Part shown: positions 38,297 to 48,544 of the stretch, piece by piece
How positions within the stretch are numbered: the stretch's first letter is position 1
How the letters are laid out: the number at the start of each line of letters is the position of its first letter
Assembly (NCBI RefSeq): GCF_009834515.1
Contig: NZ_CP019426.1
Location: 3,337,501-3,401,500, forward strand
Length of the DNA: 64,000 nt
Direction of reading: 5' to 3'
Origin: Pseudomonas sp. R84
Lineage (GTDB): Bacteria; Pseudomonadota; Gammaproteobacteria; Pseudomonadales; Pseudomonadaceae
Program-made: the position numbers and the translations under genes
The notes under the pieces: model-generated
Told to the model about the DNA's origin: nothing
Seen by the model: only the letters and a program-made list of their open reading frames with translations
Databases searched by the model: none

Positions 38297-41200
38297 ATGA
38301 GCAAACCAAATGAGGCATTGGAAGACGCATTATCCAAGGCGACCGCAGATGCGGTCGCGAAAAGCCAGGACGAGGTGAGCAAGCTCAGCAGGCGTGTTGC
38401 TTCTGTATTGGCCCAGATGAGTAAGACGGCAGACTTTGCGCTGTCCCAGCGAGTACCGGACGCTGAAGGCGACGCAGCCCAGACGTTAGCTGACATTCTG
38501 AACGAAAAGCGCGGATTGATCCTGGATCTCGTTGAGCGCCAACGAAATGCACTGAGCACGTTCAATATCGTGCTTTTTGGTCGTACGGGGGCGGGAAAGA
38601 GCTCGCTGATCACAGCATTCACCCGAGGTAACGGATCAATTGTTTCCCAAGGTGAAAGTGACTGGACAACGGACGTTCAACCACTCGCCTGGAATGCATG
38701 CTTGATCTACGACACGCCGGGCATCAACGGGTGGGGACGGAATAACTCGCGCCTAGATCTTGAAGCGCGGGCCCGTAAGGCAGTGGAGGTCGCCGATTTT
38801 GTTCTGGTCTGCTTTGACAGCCAAAGCCAGCAGGCAGATGAGTTTGCCAAGTTTGCCGCGTGGGTCAGCGAGTATCGCAAACCAGTCATCGCAGTAGTCA
38901 ACCCGCGAAACGCTATGTGGAGAATGCCGAGCCGCGTGTCCGCACCAATGGCCCGCGGTAATCTTTCACGAGCAGTCAGCGAGCATGCGACCAATATTCG
39001 AGATGAACTGTCGCGTCTCGGCGTGAATGACGTACCGGTTGTTGCGGTCAGCTCCAAGCGTGCTGTCTTCGCTCGGGCGTCAATGCCATTTGAAGGCCCT
39101 GATCTTGAAAGCCTGACCAAACAGAGGGATCTGTACAGCTGTGACAGTTTGGAGCAATGGTCTAATTATCCGCGTCTCGAAGACCTGTTGGTGTCGGTGA
39201 TCACCGATGCCGCGGTTGATATTCGGCTTGGCTCCCTGAATGACCAGCTAAGGGGTGTTTTTAGCAGTTTGAGGCGTGCTATCGATGAAATTAGGCATGA
39301 GTCCAGTCTGGGTGCCGAGTCACTAGAGAGAAACATGCTTGAACCGATGCTGGCGCTCGTGGGCTATCCAGCTTTAGATGACTCGGATAGTAGAAAAACT
39401 CTGGCAGTTGATGACATGGACTTGTTGACTGAACTTGAACAGATCAGAGGCGGAAGGTTCCAGGCGTCGCAGGAGGGGGAATACGCTCAGCAAATCTCAC
39501 TCATGCTTGGCACCACGTTGGGCAACCTATGTCACGCTTCGCTCAGTAAAGCCGATCGCATTGTCCGCGCTGCATTCGAACGTCGTGAAAAGCTGTCTTC
39601 GGACGACGTCAGGGCAGAGTGTTTCGATGAAAAAGAAATTATCGAGCAAGCGCAGTCCGTGCTGGTGCGCGGCTTGCAGTTTCTTCAAGCTAAAGCGCGA
39701 CTGACACTCAGTGATGCCAAGCTGGAAATGGATATTCAGCTTCAAGGATGCACGATCGATGGTGATGCGGGCAGTGGTTGGAAGTACAGCGCCTGGGCGA
39801 TAAAGGGGGGCGGGATACTGGCCGGTGCAATTGGCGCATTAGGAAGCTTTGCGGCCATCAACGCTTGGAATCCTTTCGGGTGGGCAGCCGGTGCAGCGGC
39901 TGCCATAGGTCTTGCTGGCGCTGTCGCCGCTAGCTTCTTCGGTTGGGGAGGGCAGAAGGCGCGAGATCAGGCAGAGCGTGAGCATCTGGAGGGAAGGCGG
40001 CGGGCCACGGCCGAGCTGCATCAGCTCATATACAAGGCATATAGTGGTGTAAGGGAAGAGGTGCTTGCACAATCGGAACTCGTCCTACTGAGTGCTACAC
40101 GCGATCTGTTGTTTCCAGCTGTTCGTAGCGCGCTTTCGTTGCGCCGGGTCGCGCAGAGATGCGCGACAGTCATAGAGACCATTAACGAGCAATCTGGCTC
40201 TCTTGATGTCTCACGCAACGCACAGCTGCTGGTATGGGAGATCGCCCAAAATCGCGAGCGGGAGATGTTCAGCCAACGTCCTAATGCTGGCGCGCTTTAC
40301 TGGTTAGGTGAGGATTGGATTGAGGATCCGCACGGCCTGACGCTGACTCAGGGAGGCTCAATCGCTGGAAGAACCAGAACTTACGACCTCAACGTATTCG
40401 AGAAACTGTTTCTGGGCATGCGCGGCTTCCTTAGTCGATTTACCCGCGATCTCACCCTTTCAGACTCCCTGGGGTGGCTCAACGACGCGCAGCAAGCTTG
40501 TGCGCGTTACCTAGGGGGCGAAGACGTTCTGAAAGCCCTCGTGGATTACTCGCGGGCAGGCAGGCCGCGCATTCATGTTATAGGCGACTACAACACCGGC
40601 AAATCCAGCTTCATCAAGCGGCTGCTGCTAGATGCAGGCCTACCAGTGCCGGATACGCTCAAGGTGGCTGGCAAGCCATTGACGGACGTTTCGAACACGT
40701 ACGACATTGACGGTGTCGACCTTATTGACAGTCCTGGCTTCCAAAGCAGCCACCATGTGCATACTCAAGAAGCTTGGGCCGCGTTGGCTGACGCCAGCAT
40801 CGTCATTTTCCTCCTGCAACCCAACTTGATAGTGGGGGATGATTCACCGTTGCGTACGGTCACTTCTGGCGACTACGGCAAGGGCATCGTTGATAAACGA
40901 GACAGCACGTACTTCATCGTCAACCGCTCAGACGAACTGGGGGTCGACCCGGAGCTTTCTCCTGACGTCTATCTGAAATTGGTAGAGCGCAAAGGTGTAG
41001 AACTGCGACAGGCGCTGGCGTCGCGCTCTATCGATGTTGATGAAAGGCAGATATTTTTCATGTCGAGCGATCCCTATGGGCTCGTCGGTGACCGCAGTGA
41101 CGCAGACGCGTCAGCTTTTGATCCCTATCGAAACTGGGATGGTTTCACGCCTTTTATGGTGGAGCTTCGTGCATTGCGACAAGGTTTGTCGGTGTCGGGC

Positions 41201-42157
41201 ATAGCCCATTCGATCCTGCACGGAGGCATCCATCGGTTGTGGCAACAAATACTGGTGTTGCGATCCGAGCTGCAACAGATGCGCAGGCAAACTACAGAGC
41301 TCGAACAACTCAAGCTGCTCCTCCTGGAATGCATCGACCAAGGCGATCGGCTTGGTGAGAATTATCGGTTCAGGCTCCGATCTCTTGTGCACAACAAGGC
41401 GAACGCGCTTAAGCAATCGATGCTTTCGGAGCGTGATCCAGTCAAGCTGAAAGCAAAAGCAGAACAACTGCAAAACTGGTGGAGCGACCTGGAGCTTGAA
41501 GCGGATATTACCGACTGGCAGACAATGTTCAGTAAGGATCTGGAGCGATGGCAGCATTTATCGAATGAACGTATTTCTCGTCGGATAGAATCTGTCACTT
41601 TTCGGCATGCCTTCAAACGCGAACAGCCTAAAGGCGAAAAAATTAACGATGCCAAGGGTAAGGGGTGGGCGTTTGAGATCTTCGATAAAGTCGGACGTTC
41701 ATTTGGCGGCGCTACCCGGGATGTCGTTTACAGCATTGGCAAATCGCTTGGTTTCAAGTTCCGACCATGGGGCGCAGTAAAGCTGGCCAAAACCTTCGCC
41801 AAAGCGGGGGCGGTGATTGCAGTGATCGGAGTTGTGGTGGACTTTGCCTTCATTTTTGTGGACGAGAAGCGAGTCGCAGAGCGCGAAGCCGCCCGGAAAG
41901 CACTGGCCGACTCGCTGAATAAATCCTCGGATCAGTTGATTGAAATCTTGACCGAGGGTACAGACGACGCTCCAGGGCTCATAAGAGGAAAGGATGAGCT
42001 TGTCGGCAGGTTCCGAGATTGCGACGAGGCGTTGGGGCGCGATATTTTGATACTCAGCCAGCAGTATGAAACGACTTCAGAACGTGTTGATGTGTATCGA
42101 AGCCTATGCAGCAGGGGCTTGATACTTTTAGGTAAGAATGGAGACGAACTTGAGTAA
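38297..42157 (+). CDS. Large dynamin-like protein with two GTPase domains
   Basis: A 1286-residue protein from ATG 38297 (GGAGG seven bases ahead). GTPase domain 1 has G1 GRTGAGKSS (95-103), G3 DTPG (139-142) and G4-like VVNPRNA. GTPase domain 2 has G1 GDYNTGKSS (763-771), G3 DSPG (about 811-814) and G4 NRSDE. Between them lies a Gly/Ala-rich hydrophobic hairpin (about 505-550), and near the C-terminus another membrane segment (AKAGAVIAVIGVVVDFAFIF, about 1170-1190). Tandem-GTPase layouts are known in bacterial dynamin-like proteins that tubulate or fuse membranes. The downstream dynamin-like gene overlaps it by 20 bases. Confidence 0.85.
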   Translation: MSKPNEALEDALSKATADAVAKSQDEVSKLSRRVASVLAQMSKTADFALSQRVPDAEGDAAQTLADILNEKRGLILDLVERQRNALSTFNIVLFGRTGAGKSSLITAFTRGNGSIVSQGESDWTTDVQPLAWNACLIYDTPGINGWGRNNSRLDLEARARKAVEVADFVLVCFDSQSQQADEFAKFAAWVSEYRKPVIAVVNPRNAMWRMPSRVSAPMARGNLSRAVSEHATNIRDELSRLGVNDVPVVAVSSKRAVFARASMPFEGPDLESLTKQRDLYSCDSLEQWSNYPRLEDLLVSVITDAAVDIRLGSLNDQLRGVFSSLRRAIDEIRHESSLGAESLERNMLEPMLALVGYPALDDSDSRKTLAVDDMDLLTELEQIRGGRFQASQEGEYAQQISLMLGTTLGNLCHASLSKADRIVRAAFERREKLSSDDVRAECFDEKEIIEQAQSVLVRGLQFLQAKARLTLSDAKLEMDIQLQGCTIDGDAGSGWKYSAWAIKGGGILAGAIGALGSFAAINAWNPFGWAAGAAAAIGLAGAVAASFFGWGGQKARDQAEREHLEGRRRATAELHQLIYKAYSGVREEVLAQSELVLLSATRDLLFPAVRSALSLRRVAQRCATVIETINEQSGSLDVSRNAQLLVWEIAQNREREMFSQRPNAGALYWLGEDWIEDPHGLTLTQGGSIAGRTRTYDLNVFEKLFLGMRGFLSRFTRDLTLSDSLGWLNDAQQACARYLGGEDVLKALVDYSRAGRPRIHVIGDYNTGKSSFIKRLLLDAGLPVPDTLKVAGKPLTDVSNTYDIDGVDLIDSPGFQSSHHVHTQEAWAALADASIVIFLLQPNLIVGDDSPLRTVTSGDYGKGIVDKRDSTYFIVNRSDELGVDPELSPDVYLKLVERKGVELRQALASRSIDVDERQIFFMSSDPYGLVGDRSDADASAFDPYRNWDGFTPFMVELRALRQGLSVSGIAHSILHGGIHRLWQQILVLRSELQQMRRQTTELEQLKLLLLECIDQGDRLGENYRFRLRSLVHNKANALKQSMLSERDPVKLKAKAEQLQNWWSDLELEADITDWQTMFSKDLERWQHLSNERISRRIESVTFRHAFKREQPKGEKINDAKGKGWAFEIFDKVGRSFGGATRDVVYSIGKSLGFKFRPWGAVKLAKTFAKAGAVIAVIGVVVDFAFIFVDEKRVAEREAARKALADSLNKSSDQLIEILTEGTDDAPGLIRGKDELVGRFRDCDEALGRDILILSQQYETTSERVDVYRSLCSRGLILLGKNGDELE

Positions 42158-43886
42158 CTCGACAGCACACCTGATCGACCGAATCTGGCAACACCTACTG
42201 AGTTACGCCCCGAGCACGGATGTGGTGGCGAAGTACCGCGACCAGTGGCTGAAGATTGCCGAAATACCTACCGCCCGATTCGTCATCTTCGGTGCTTACG
42301 ATGCTGGCAAAAGTAGCTTGTTGAAGCGGTTGTTGGTCGATTCCGATAGCCCGGTGCCTGATTGGGTTGTGATCAGTGCTCGACGTGAAACGTTCGAAAG
42401 TGCAGAGACCCGCGCAGGTTTCATCACCTTTATTGATACGCCTGGCTTGGGAAGCGGTAACGCTGAGCATGACACGATAACCCGCAAGACACTGCAGCTT
42501 GCTGACGCCTACATCTGGGTAATGCCACCGCAACTCGTTACTTCTGGCCATTCTGATTATGTCTCACTGATCAGTGGTAGGTTCTTTCACCCGAAACTAC
42601 CAGCTACCGCGCTGAAAGGCGTGACCGTTGCTGTCATCTCCCGCATGGACGAAGCAGGGGTGGATCCCAGCGACAGTCCGGATGGCTATGCAGGCCAGGT
42701 GGAGAAAAAGCTGCAAGAGTTTGCCAATATGCTCTCCAAGGATGACTTGGTAAAAAACGTTGCGGTGGTTCATTGCGTCGTGGCCGACCCATATCAAATG
42801 GTTGGCAACATGTCTGATCCAGATAGAAGCATGTATGACATTGGCCGGGACTGGGATGGAATTGCCGCTCTTGAAACGACGCTCCATAGCTTGGAAAAAG
42901 ACAAGCCACACTTACGCGAGCTCTCGGGACTGCGTTTTGTGTATTCGATAGCCGCAGAGCTGGAAGAGGCGGTGCGGGCCCAGTCGGGTGTTCTGAAGTT
43001 GCAAGCCGAGCGGTTTGACAATGACACGCAACGGTACGCGTTGTTTAGCCAAAGGCTACAAAACCAAGCGGCCCACGCTGAGATGGACTTGAGAGGTCGG
43101 ATCGAAGAAGCGCTTCGCCCCACCGCACAGGTAGATCTGGAGGACATTGACAGGGTGCTGGAGCAATTGGAGGTTACGCTTGCTGAAACGATCGGGCTGT
43201 GGGCGACGGACAGCATCTCAACACTGCAGAGACTCGCGCAGGAAATAGAACTTGAGATCCGTGAGTCCAATAGCCGGTTGGACATCGGCGGCCTGTTAAA
43301 TAAGGAGGGGTTTGCGGCCCAAGCTTCCAATAAAGACGGGGCTGAGTCGGGGTCTTTCTCCCAGCACAGCAAGCGCTTGTTCGGTTTCCTTCCTGTGCTC
43401 GGCCAGTCTCTAAAAAAGTTAGCTGAGTCTGACATTGGAATGTCAATCGAGGAGGCGCGTGTCAAACTCGGGGAGCTTGTCGGTTTGACCGGGGACGAAT
43501 TGAAGGACGCAATCGCCAAAATCTTTAAGTCAAAGGAGGCAATGGAAAAGGCCAGCAGCTACGTGCGCTGGACTTCGGCGATAACTGCATTGGCCCCGCT
43601 TGTCACAGAACTGGCGTCTTTGGGCACTGACCTCCTGCAGCAGCATTTAAGTCAACAGCAGATTGAAGCGGGAATCCAAAAGCGCGAGTCGCTCCAAAGA
43701 CAGCTTGATAAGAATATAGGTGTTATTCGGGAGCAGGCTTTGCGCTTGTACACGGATTCAAGCCGCGCCTTGGATCAACAATTGCTGGCACGTCAGCAGG
43801 AGTGCGTCGAAGCTAAGCAGGCAGTGCTGGATCAGCGCCTACAGGCTGAAACCTTTCTGACAGGGCTTACAGCTTTGCTCGACTGA
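42138..43886 (+). CDS. Second dynamin-like GTPase
   Basis: A 582-residue protein. G1 is GAYDAGKSS (52-60), G3 is DTPG (100-103, in FIDTPGLGSGNAEHD), and the G4-like motif is SRMDEAG. Its GTPase resembles the second domain of the upstream protein more than the first. The rest is long alpha-helical or coiled-coil (EEAVRAQSGVLKLQAERFDN and later Gln/Lys-rich helices) without a clear membrane segment. The start at 42138 overlaps the upstream gene by 20 bases, indicating coupled translation and a likely hetero-complex. Confidence 0.85.
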   Translation: METNLSNSTAHLIDRIWQHLLSYAPSTDVVAKYRDQWLKIAEIPTARFVIFGAYDAGKSSLLKRLLVDSDSPVPDWVVISARRETFESAETRAGFITFIDTPGLGSGNAEHDTITRKTLQLADAYIWVMPPQLVTSGHSDYVSLISGRFFHPKLPATALKGVTVAVISRMDEAGVDPSDSPDGYAGQVEKKLQEFANMLSKDDLVKNVAVVHCVVADPYQMVGNMSDPDRSMYDIGRDWDGIAALETTLHSLEKDKPHLRELSGLRFVYSIAAELEEAVRAQSGVLKLQAERFDNDTQRYALFSQRLQNQAAHAEMDLRGRIEEALRPTAQVDLEDIDRVLEQLEVTLAETIGLWATDSISTLQRLAQEIELEIRESNSRLDIGGLLNKEGFAAQASNKDGAESGSFSQHSKRLFGFLPVLGQSLKKLAESDIGMSIEEARVKLGELVGLTGDELKDAIAKIFKSKEAMEKASSYVRWTSAITALAPLVTELASLGTDLLQQHLSQQQIEAGIQKRESLQRQLDKNIGVIREQALRLYTDSSRALDQQLLARQQECVEAKQAVLDQRLQAETFLTGLTALLD

Positions 43887-44552
43887 CCCCAATATCGTCG
43901 TATACGCAACGCAACGCACCAGCCGATCCGGGCCTAAACCCCTGATCATTCGTGCTCAGATTGTGTGGCGCTGGATGGTAACGCGGCATAGCGTTGAGAA
44001 TGCCCCTGCACTTCTGTAGTTTTGGTGAGCTAGCGCACTATCATGCAGAGGGCAGAGACACCAGATGAGCCGGCCTCGATGAGGCGTATAGTCCTTGATT
44101 CTTATTCGCTTACCCAGCTTCGTTAAGTGGGCGGCGACAGTCACTATTGGTAATAGGAGCCTAGCTGCTGCGTACCCCTAGTCGAAACATCTGCATTCGC
44201 GACGTCGAAAACGTCCCGCTACAGCTAGGATCCCTGCTGCTTCTCCAACCAAATAGAGCACTCGATCCGACCGGGTAGATTTCAACGGCGGTATGTGGCG
44301 ACGTTCGACCTTCAACCCACCTTGCTCATTCGCTGACAAAGCAAATCAGCAGATTTGGTCGGGGAACGCCATTTTCTGAAAGGTCATTACGTTTAGCGGC
44401 AACTGCTGGTGATCTCCCCCCAGCGACGACTTACTCAGTGCAGGGCCTGCGAAAATTCTGTTTTTTGCCTTCTCTTGATGCAGTGGCCGAATCTGGCATC
44501 CGCCTCTCAGTGATGACATTATCTCGCCATCTGTAAATATCACTGGTGGAGA
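43887..44552. other. Gap between the dynamin cassette and the McrBC pair
   Basis: About 670 bases with no convincing gene on either strand. It may hold the promoter of the McrB-like gene. Confidence 0.4.
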
Positions 44553-46820
44553 ATGGACTTGCTGGATCTTAAGGATGACGAACAGCTCAGGGCTGCATGT
44601 ATTAGCCTCCAGGAGCAGGTGATGTCCTTGGCGGGCAATCAAAGCTGGATCACCGAATTCCAGAAATGGTTGGTGCGTGTCAGGGATGTGTCTCATGAAG
44701 AGTTCCTAAGCAAGGACTTCCAACTGGCGCTCTGGGACACTGAGGCTGTTTCGGCAACAGGCATGGGGCGCATCAACATTTCTGCGGTCGCCGAAAATTC
44801 GGCAATCGCAGAAAGCCTCTGGAAACTGAAGCAAAAGTACGCGCAGACCCTGGATCCTATTGAGAATGAGATGCTCATTGCTGACGCTTGGTCTCAAATT
44901 GCATCCGCGGTTGCTGGGCTGACCAAAAGAAACCCTCGACTCAAAATGTACCGCGTCTTCGCGTTGCTTTGTCCAGGTGCTTTCACGTCGATAGCGCATC
45001 ATCGGAAACTGCGCGAGCTGGCTCATGCCTTGGGGATTCCACTGAGCGGTCAGAGGCGTCATCTGCACCAACTCGTATTGAACCGGTTAGATGATGTGCT
45101 GGGTGAGGTGGCTGACGTCTATTCCAGGGAGGGGGTCTCACGCTTGACGCTGCCTTGGCTGCTGTTCGTCAACTATGTTCAGATTCCAGAAGGCGAAGCC
45201 ACCGAAGTATCCGATCTGGAGACAGGTGACGAAGTACTCAAGCCCTTGCCTCCTGAGAGGAGGAGGCGCGGTCTGCTGGCGATTGGCGGAGGCACGGCCA
45301 CCATTCAAAGCATGATCGACTTTGCAAAGGATGGATGCACTCGTGAAGACTTCATCCAACACTTGCAATCGATCAGCCCTCAATCAAAAACGTCGAGTTG
45401 CAACACTCAGCTGAATGCTCTGATCGCCGAATGGGGCGTGCTGCGTGCCACCGCAAATAACCTGCAATTGACACCCCGCGGCGAGGCATTCCTGGAGTCG
45501 GGTGATCCAGATGAGGTCATTGACTGGATGATCACCCGCATCTTGGGGTTTGACTATTTGCTATCGGCATTGCGTGACACACCGTTATCCAACCGTGATG
45601 CCATCCTCACACTCAGAAAGGCAAACCCTGGATGGACGACTGATTTCGCCCCATCAGCGATTATTGGTTGGTTCAGGTACCTTGAACTGGTCACGATCTC
45701 CGAGAAAATGCTCAGCCTCACCGAAAGGGGTAAGCAGTGGGTTAATCGTATTCACTGGGAGCCTAAGGGCCTTCCGAGCATTCCAGGTATCAGCCCGTCC
45801 TTGGCTCAAGTACCCTCATTACAGCTCGATATCGAAATTGAGAGGCCGAAGCTAGGCGCCGTGATTGCCCGATTTGATCAAGAGTTTCGCTTTCCAGAAG
45901 AGCTGATCGGACAACTTGATGCTGGATTGTGGGGGCATCCGAGGCGTCATTTCGCAGTGCTCACAGGCTTGAGCGGTGCGGGAAAAACGCAACTTGCCCG
46001 TAACTATGCGCTGAGCCTGTGGCAGGACGATCGCGAGCCAAGCGAAGGATTGCTGATCGTGCCTGTCCAGCCAGGCTGGCACGATTACACGAGTCTGCTG
46101 GGCTACGTTAATCCGCTAGAGTCAGACGCGTATGTGCGTACTGGTGTTCTGGATTTCCTCCTGCAGGCAAGCGCCAACCCGACGAAGCCTTACACCTTGG
46201 TTCTTGATGAAATGAACCTCTCTCATCCGGAACAATATCTGGCGCCGCTGCTTTCAGCGATGGAGACTGGCGAAACAATTGTTTTTCACGGTCAAGTCGA
46301 CGAGATTGATGGTGTTCCTCCGGGTATTCCGTATCCCAGCAACCTCGTGATCATCGGCACCGTGAACATGGACGAGACCACTCATGGATTGAGCGACAAG
46401 GTGCTGGATCGAGCCTCAGTGATCGAATTTTGGGACATTGAGGTCAAAGCATTTCCTGGCTGGCAGAAGAGCTCGCTTGAGGATGAACAGATCGCGCTCG
46501 TTAGAAATCTCATGTCCTCACTCATGGATGTGCTTCGGCCAGCCCGACTGCATTTCGGGTGGCGCACGCTCAACGACGTGATCGGCTATTTGCAGCAAAC
46601 ACAGGCGGGTGGTGTCATCGAGTTCTCACGAGCACTCGACCATGCCATTTATTCAAAAATACTCCCCAAGTTGCGCGGTGAAGACAGTCCTCGACTTCAG
46701 GAGGTCTTCACATTGCTCCTTACCACTCTCAAACATGCTGGGTTGGGAATGTCGCTGCGCAAGGTCAAAGAAATGGCCGACGACCTGGCTCACTCCGGCT
46801 CGACCAGATTCTGGCGGTAG
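44553..46820 (+). CDS. McrB-like AAA+ GTPase of a Type IV restriction system
   Basis: A 755-residue protein. The N-terminal 430 residues are a large, unfamiliar specificity region including winged-helix-like segments. The AAA+ domain follows with Walker A GLSGAGKT (about 471-478), Walker B and McrB signature LVLDEMNLSHPEQYL (about 549-563), and the sensor segment GTVNMDETTHGLSDKVLDRA (about 603-622). MNLSHPEQ matches the McrB-specific loop. It would recognise foreign, possibly modified DNA and drive the nuclease encoded three bases downstream. Confidence 0.88.
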   Translation: MDLLDLKDDEQLRAACISLQEQVMSLAGNQSWITEFQKWLVRVRDVSHEEFLSKDFQLALWDTEAVSATGMGRINISAVAENSAIAESLWKLKQKYAQTLDPIENEMLIADAWSQIASAVAGLTKRNPRLKMYRVFALLCPGAFTSIAHHRKLRELAHALGIPLSGQRRHLHQLVLNRLDDVLGEVADVYSREGVSRLTLPWLLFVNYVQIPEGEATEVSDLETGDEVLKPLPPERRRRGLLAIGGGTATIQSMIDFAKDGCTREDFIQHLQSISPQSKTSSCNTQLNALIAEWGVLRATANNLQLTPRGEAFLESGDPDEVIDWMITRILGFDYLLSALRDTPLSNRDAILTLRKANPGWTTDFAPSAIIGWFRYLELVTISEKMLSLTERGKQWVNRIHWEPKGLPSIPGISPSLAQVPSLQLDIEIERPKLGAVIARFDQEFRFPEELIGQLDAGLWGHPRRHFAVLTGLSGAGKTQLARNYALSLWQDDREPSEGLLIVPVQPGWHDYTSLLGYVNPLESDAYVRTGVLDFLLQASANPTKPYTLVLDEMNLSHPEQYLAPLLSAMETGETIVFHGQVDEIDGVPPGIPYPSNLVIIGTVNMDETTHGLSDKVLDRASVIEFWDIEVKAFPGWQKSSLEDEQIALVRNLMSSLMDVLRPARLHFGWRTLNDVIGYLQQTQAGGVIEFSRALDHAIYSKILPKLRGEDSPRLQEVFTLLLTTLKHAGLGMSLRKVKEMADDLAHSGSTRFWR

Positions 46821-46823
46821 ACC

Positions 46824-48428
46824 ATGTCGATCATTTTGCATGTAGAGCAGGGGGATGCTCGTTTTGAAGTGCACCCAGGTCAGTTGAGCCCAGGTTTCAT
46901 GGAGAAGAAGGCTTATCGTTTTACTGCGCTTCATGGCTTTTCCTTCTACATCGATGACCTTTTGATCGAGATGGTCAACCAAAACGGGGCGTGTGCGTGG
47001 TTATGGTCGCCAGGCTTTTATGCAGGAGAGGTCGCGGCCGAGCTTCTGGATGACCAGGGGCGGACTGCCGTCAGTTACCGGCTGGACGTCTCAGCAGCTG
47101 ATAATAAGCTTGGAGGTCAGGTATTCGCTGCCATGGTTGAGGCGATTCTGGATTTCGACCCGGCTCTCGTTGTGGGCTCAGAAGAGGCTCAGTTTGGAAT
47201 TGGCCATGATGGAGCATTAACCAACCCGCATCTGCAGTATGCAAGGCTGAGACGCTACGGGGATCGGCTACACCGCGCGCTCAAACAGATATCTCAGCGG
47301 CCGTTAACAACCTTGAAGAGCGATCGCACGTCGGTGAGTGCGCACACGGTAAAACGGTTGGATTCCGCATCCGTGCATAAGGCACTGAGAGGGCCGGCGG
47401 GGCAGGCACTGTTGAATCCTGCTAGCACTCAGCGTCCGGCCTTGAACACTGTTCGCTTTGAGGTCAGCAGATCTTACGAGGAAGAGGACAATCCCGCGAA
47501 TCAGGCCGTTGGACTTGTTCTCTTCGATGTCCTTAGACGTTGCCGGCAGGTGGTGAGTGGGCTTCAGCATGCGGCTGCCACTGAGGTGGTCAGCGATACC
47601 CGATCAGCGCTAACGCCAAGGCTCGTACGTCGAATCGCGTTCACCGAGTCGCTTGCTCGCAAGCTTGAACGGCTTCAGCGCGCGAGACCTTTCTCCATCG
47701 TGACTGCCAGGCGTCTATCGGCTGCAGGATTGAATGCGATCTCTGCTCACCCTGCATATGCGCGAGCTTATCGGTTTGGTTGGTACGCGTTGCGTTCAGG
47801 GTGGTTGGGGAAGGATCCTGATGAGACGCTGTGGATCAGCCCAACATGGGAGATCTATGAGCGGTGGTGCTTTGTGACGGTAATCTCACAGCTGCAACGT
47901 CAGTTTCCTGAACTCGTCTGGAGTCGTGAAGATCGATCGTTGGGCTTAAAAGAAATCGTATGGCGGGGAAAAGCGGCTGATGTGACCGTTGAGGCGTGTT
48001 ACCAAGTCCGATGCCCAGCGGTTGATCAACCTACGCATCGCGGTTTTCAAAGCTTATCGCGAGAGCGATATCCGGACATCGTCGTGACGTTGGACTCGCC
48101 TTCGGCGAAGCGCTTCGTGGTTTTCGACGCGAAGTATCGCAGCGCCCGCGCCAGCGTCCTGGATGCAATGGAGTCAGCGCACATATATCACGATAGTCTC
48201 CGGTGGAAGGGCATCAAGCCTGACGTTTCATTGCTGCTGATACCTAGGGGAGACAAAGTAACGGCGCTTGTCAGCCCGACCTATCATACGGACTATGGGG
48301 TAGGAGCCTGGCAAATTGGGGCTGAATCAGAAGGGGAGGCACTGGGGATCGAGCTCAAACGTATTCTGAGTGCAATACCAATCGCGGCCGCTCCGGCGCG
48401 TACAATTGCTACTGGAACGGCGAAGTAA
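46824..48428 (+). CDS. McrC-like nuclease subunit (DUF2357 plus PD-(D/E)XK)
   Basis: A 534-residue protein beginning three bases after the McrB-like stop. The N-terminal part is of the DUF2357 type. The C-terminal part has the nuclease core YPDIVVTLDSPSAKRFVVFD followed by AKYR (about 416-440), giving PD, D and K in the expected order. This is the partner cleavage subunit of McrBC-type restriction. The pair is a diverged McrBC rather than the E. coli form (which is shorter). Confidence 0.88.
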   Translation: MSIILHVEQGDARFEVHPGQLSPGFMEKKAYRFTALHGFSFYIDDLLIEMVNQNGACAWLWSPGFYAGEVAAELLDDQGRTAVSYRLDVSAADNKLGGQVFAAMVEAILDFDPALVVGSEEAQFGIGHDGALTNPHLQYARLRRYGDRLHRALKQISQRPLTTLKSDRTSVSAHTVKRLDSASVHKALRGPAGQALLNPASTQRPALNTVRFEVSRSYEEEDNPANQAVGLVLFDVLRRCRQVVSGLQHAAATEVVSDTRSALTPRLVRRIAFTESLARKLERLQRARPFSIVTARRLSAAGLNAISAHPAYARAYRFGWYALRSGWLGKDPDETLWISPTWEIYERWCFVTVISQLQRQFPELVWSREDRSLGLKEIVWRGKAADVTVEACYQVRCPAVDQPTHRGFQSLSRERYPDIVVTLDSPSAKRFVVFDAKYRSARASVLDAMESAHIYHDSLRWKGIKPDVSLLLIPRGDKVTALVSPTYHTDYGVGAWQIGAESEGEALGIELKRILSAIPIAAAPARTIATGTAK

Positions 48429-48544
48429 TCGATTGCGTCCCCAGTAGCGCTCAACTCGCTGACAATCCCGCAACCCGAAACAAAGTCTTCGGCTCCCGGC
48501 GTATTGGTTCGCGAGGCCATCGTTCACAGGAAAATGGAGAATCC

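Noticed and set aside
42794..43519. Serine-rich minus-strand frame over the second dynamin-like gene
   Set aside because: A shadow frame; Ser/Pro/Arg-rich translation with no motif, while the plus strand encodes a GTPase.
43956..44696. Minus-strand frames in the gap before the McrB-like gene
   Set aside because: No ribosome-binding sites, no recognisable motifs, and one overlaps the McrB-like start.
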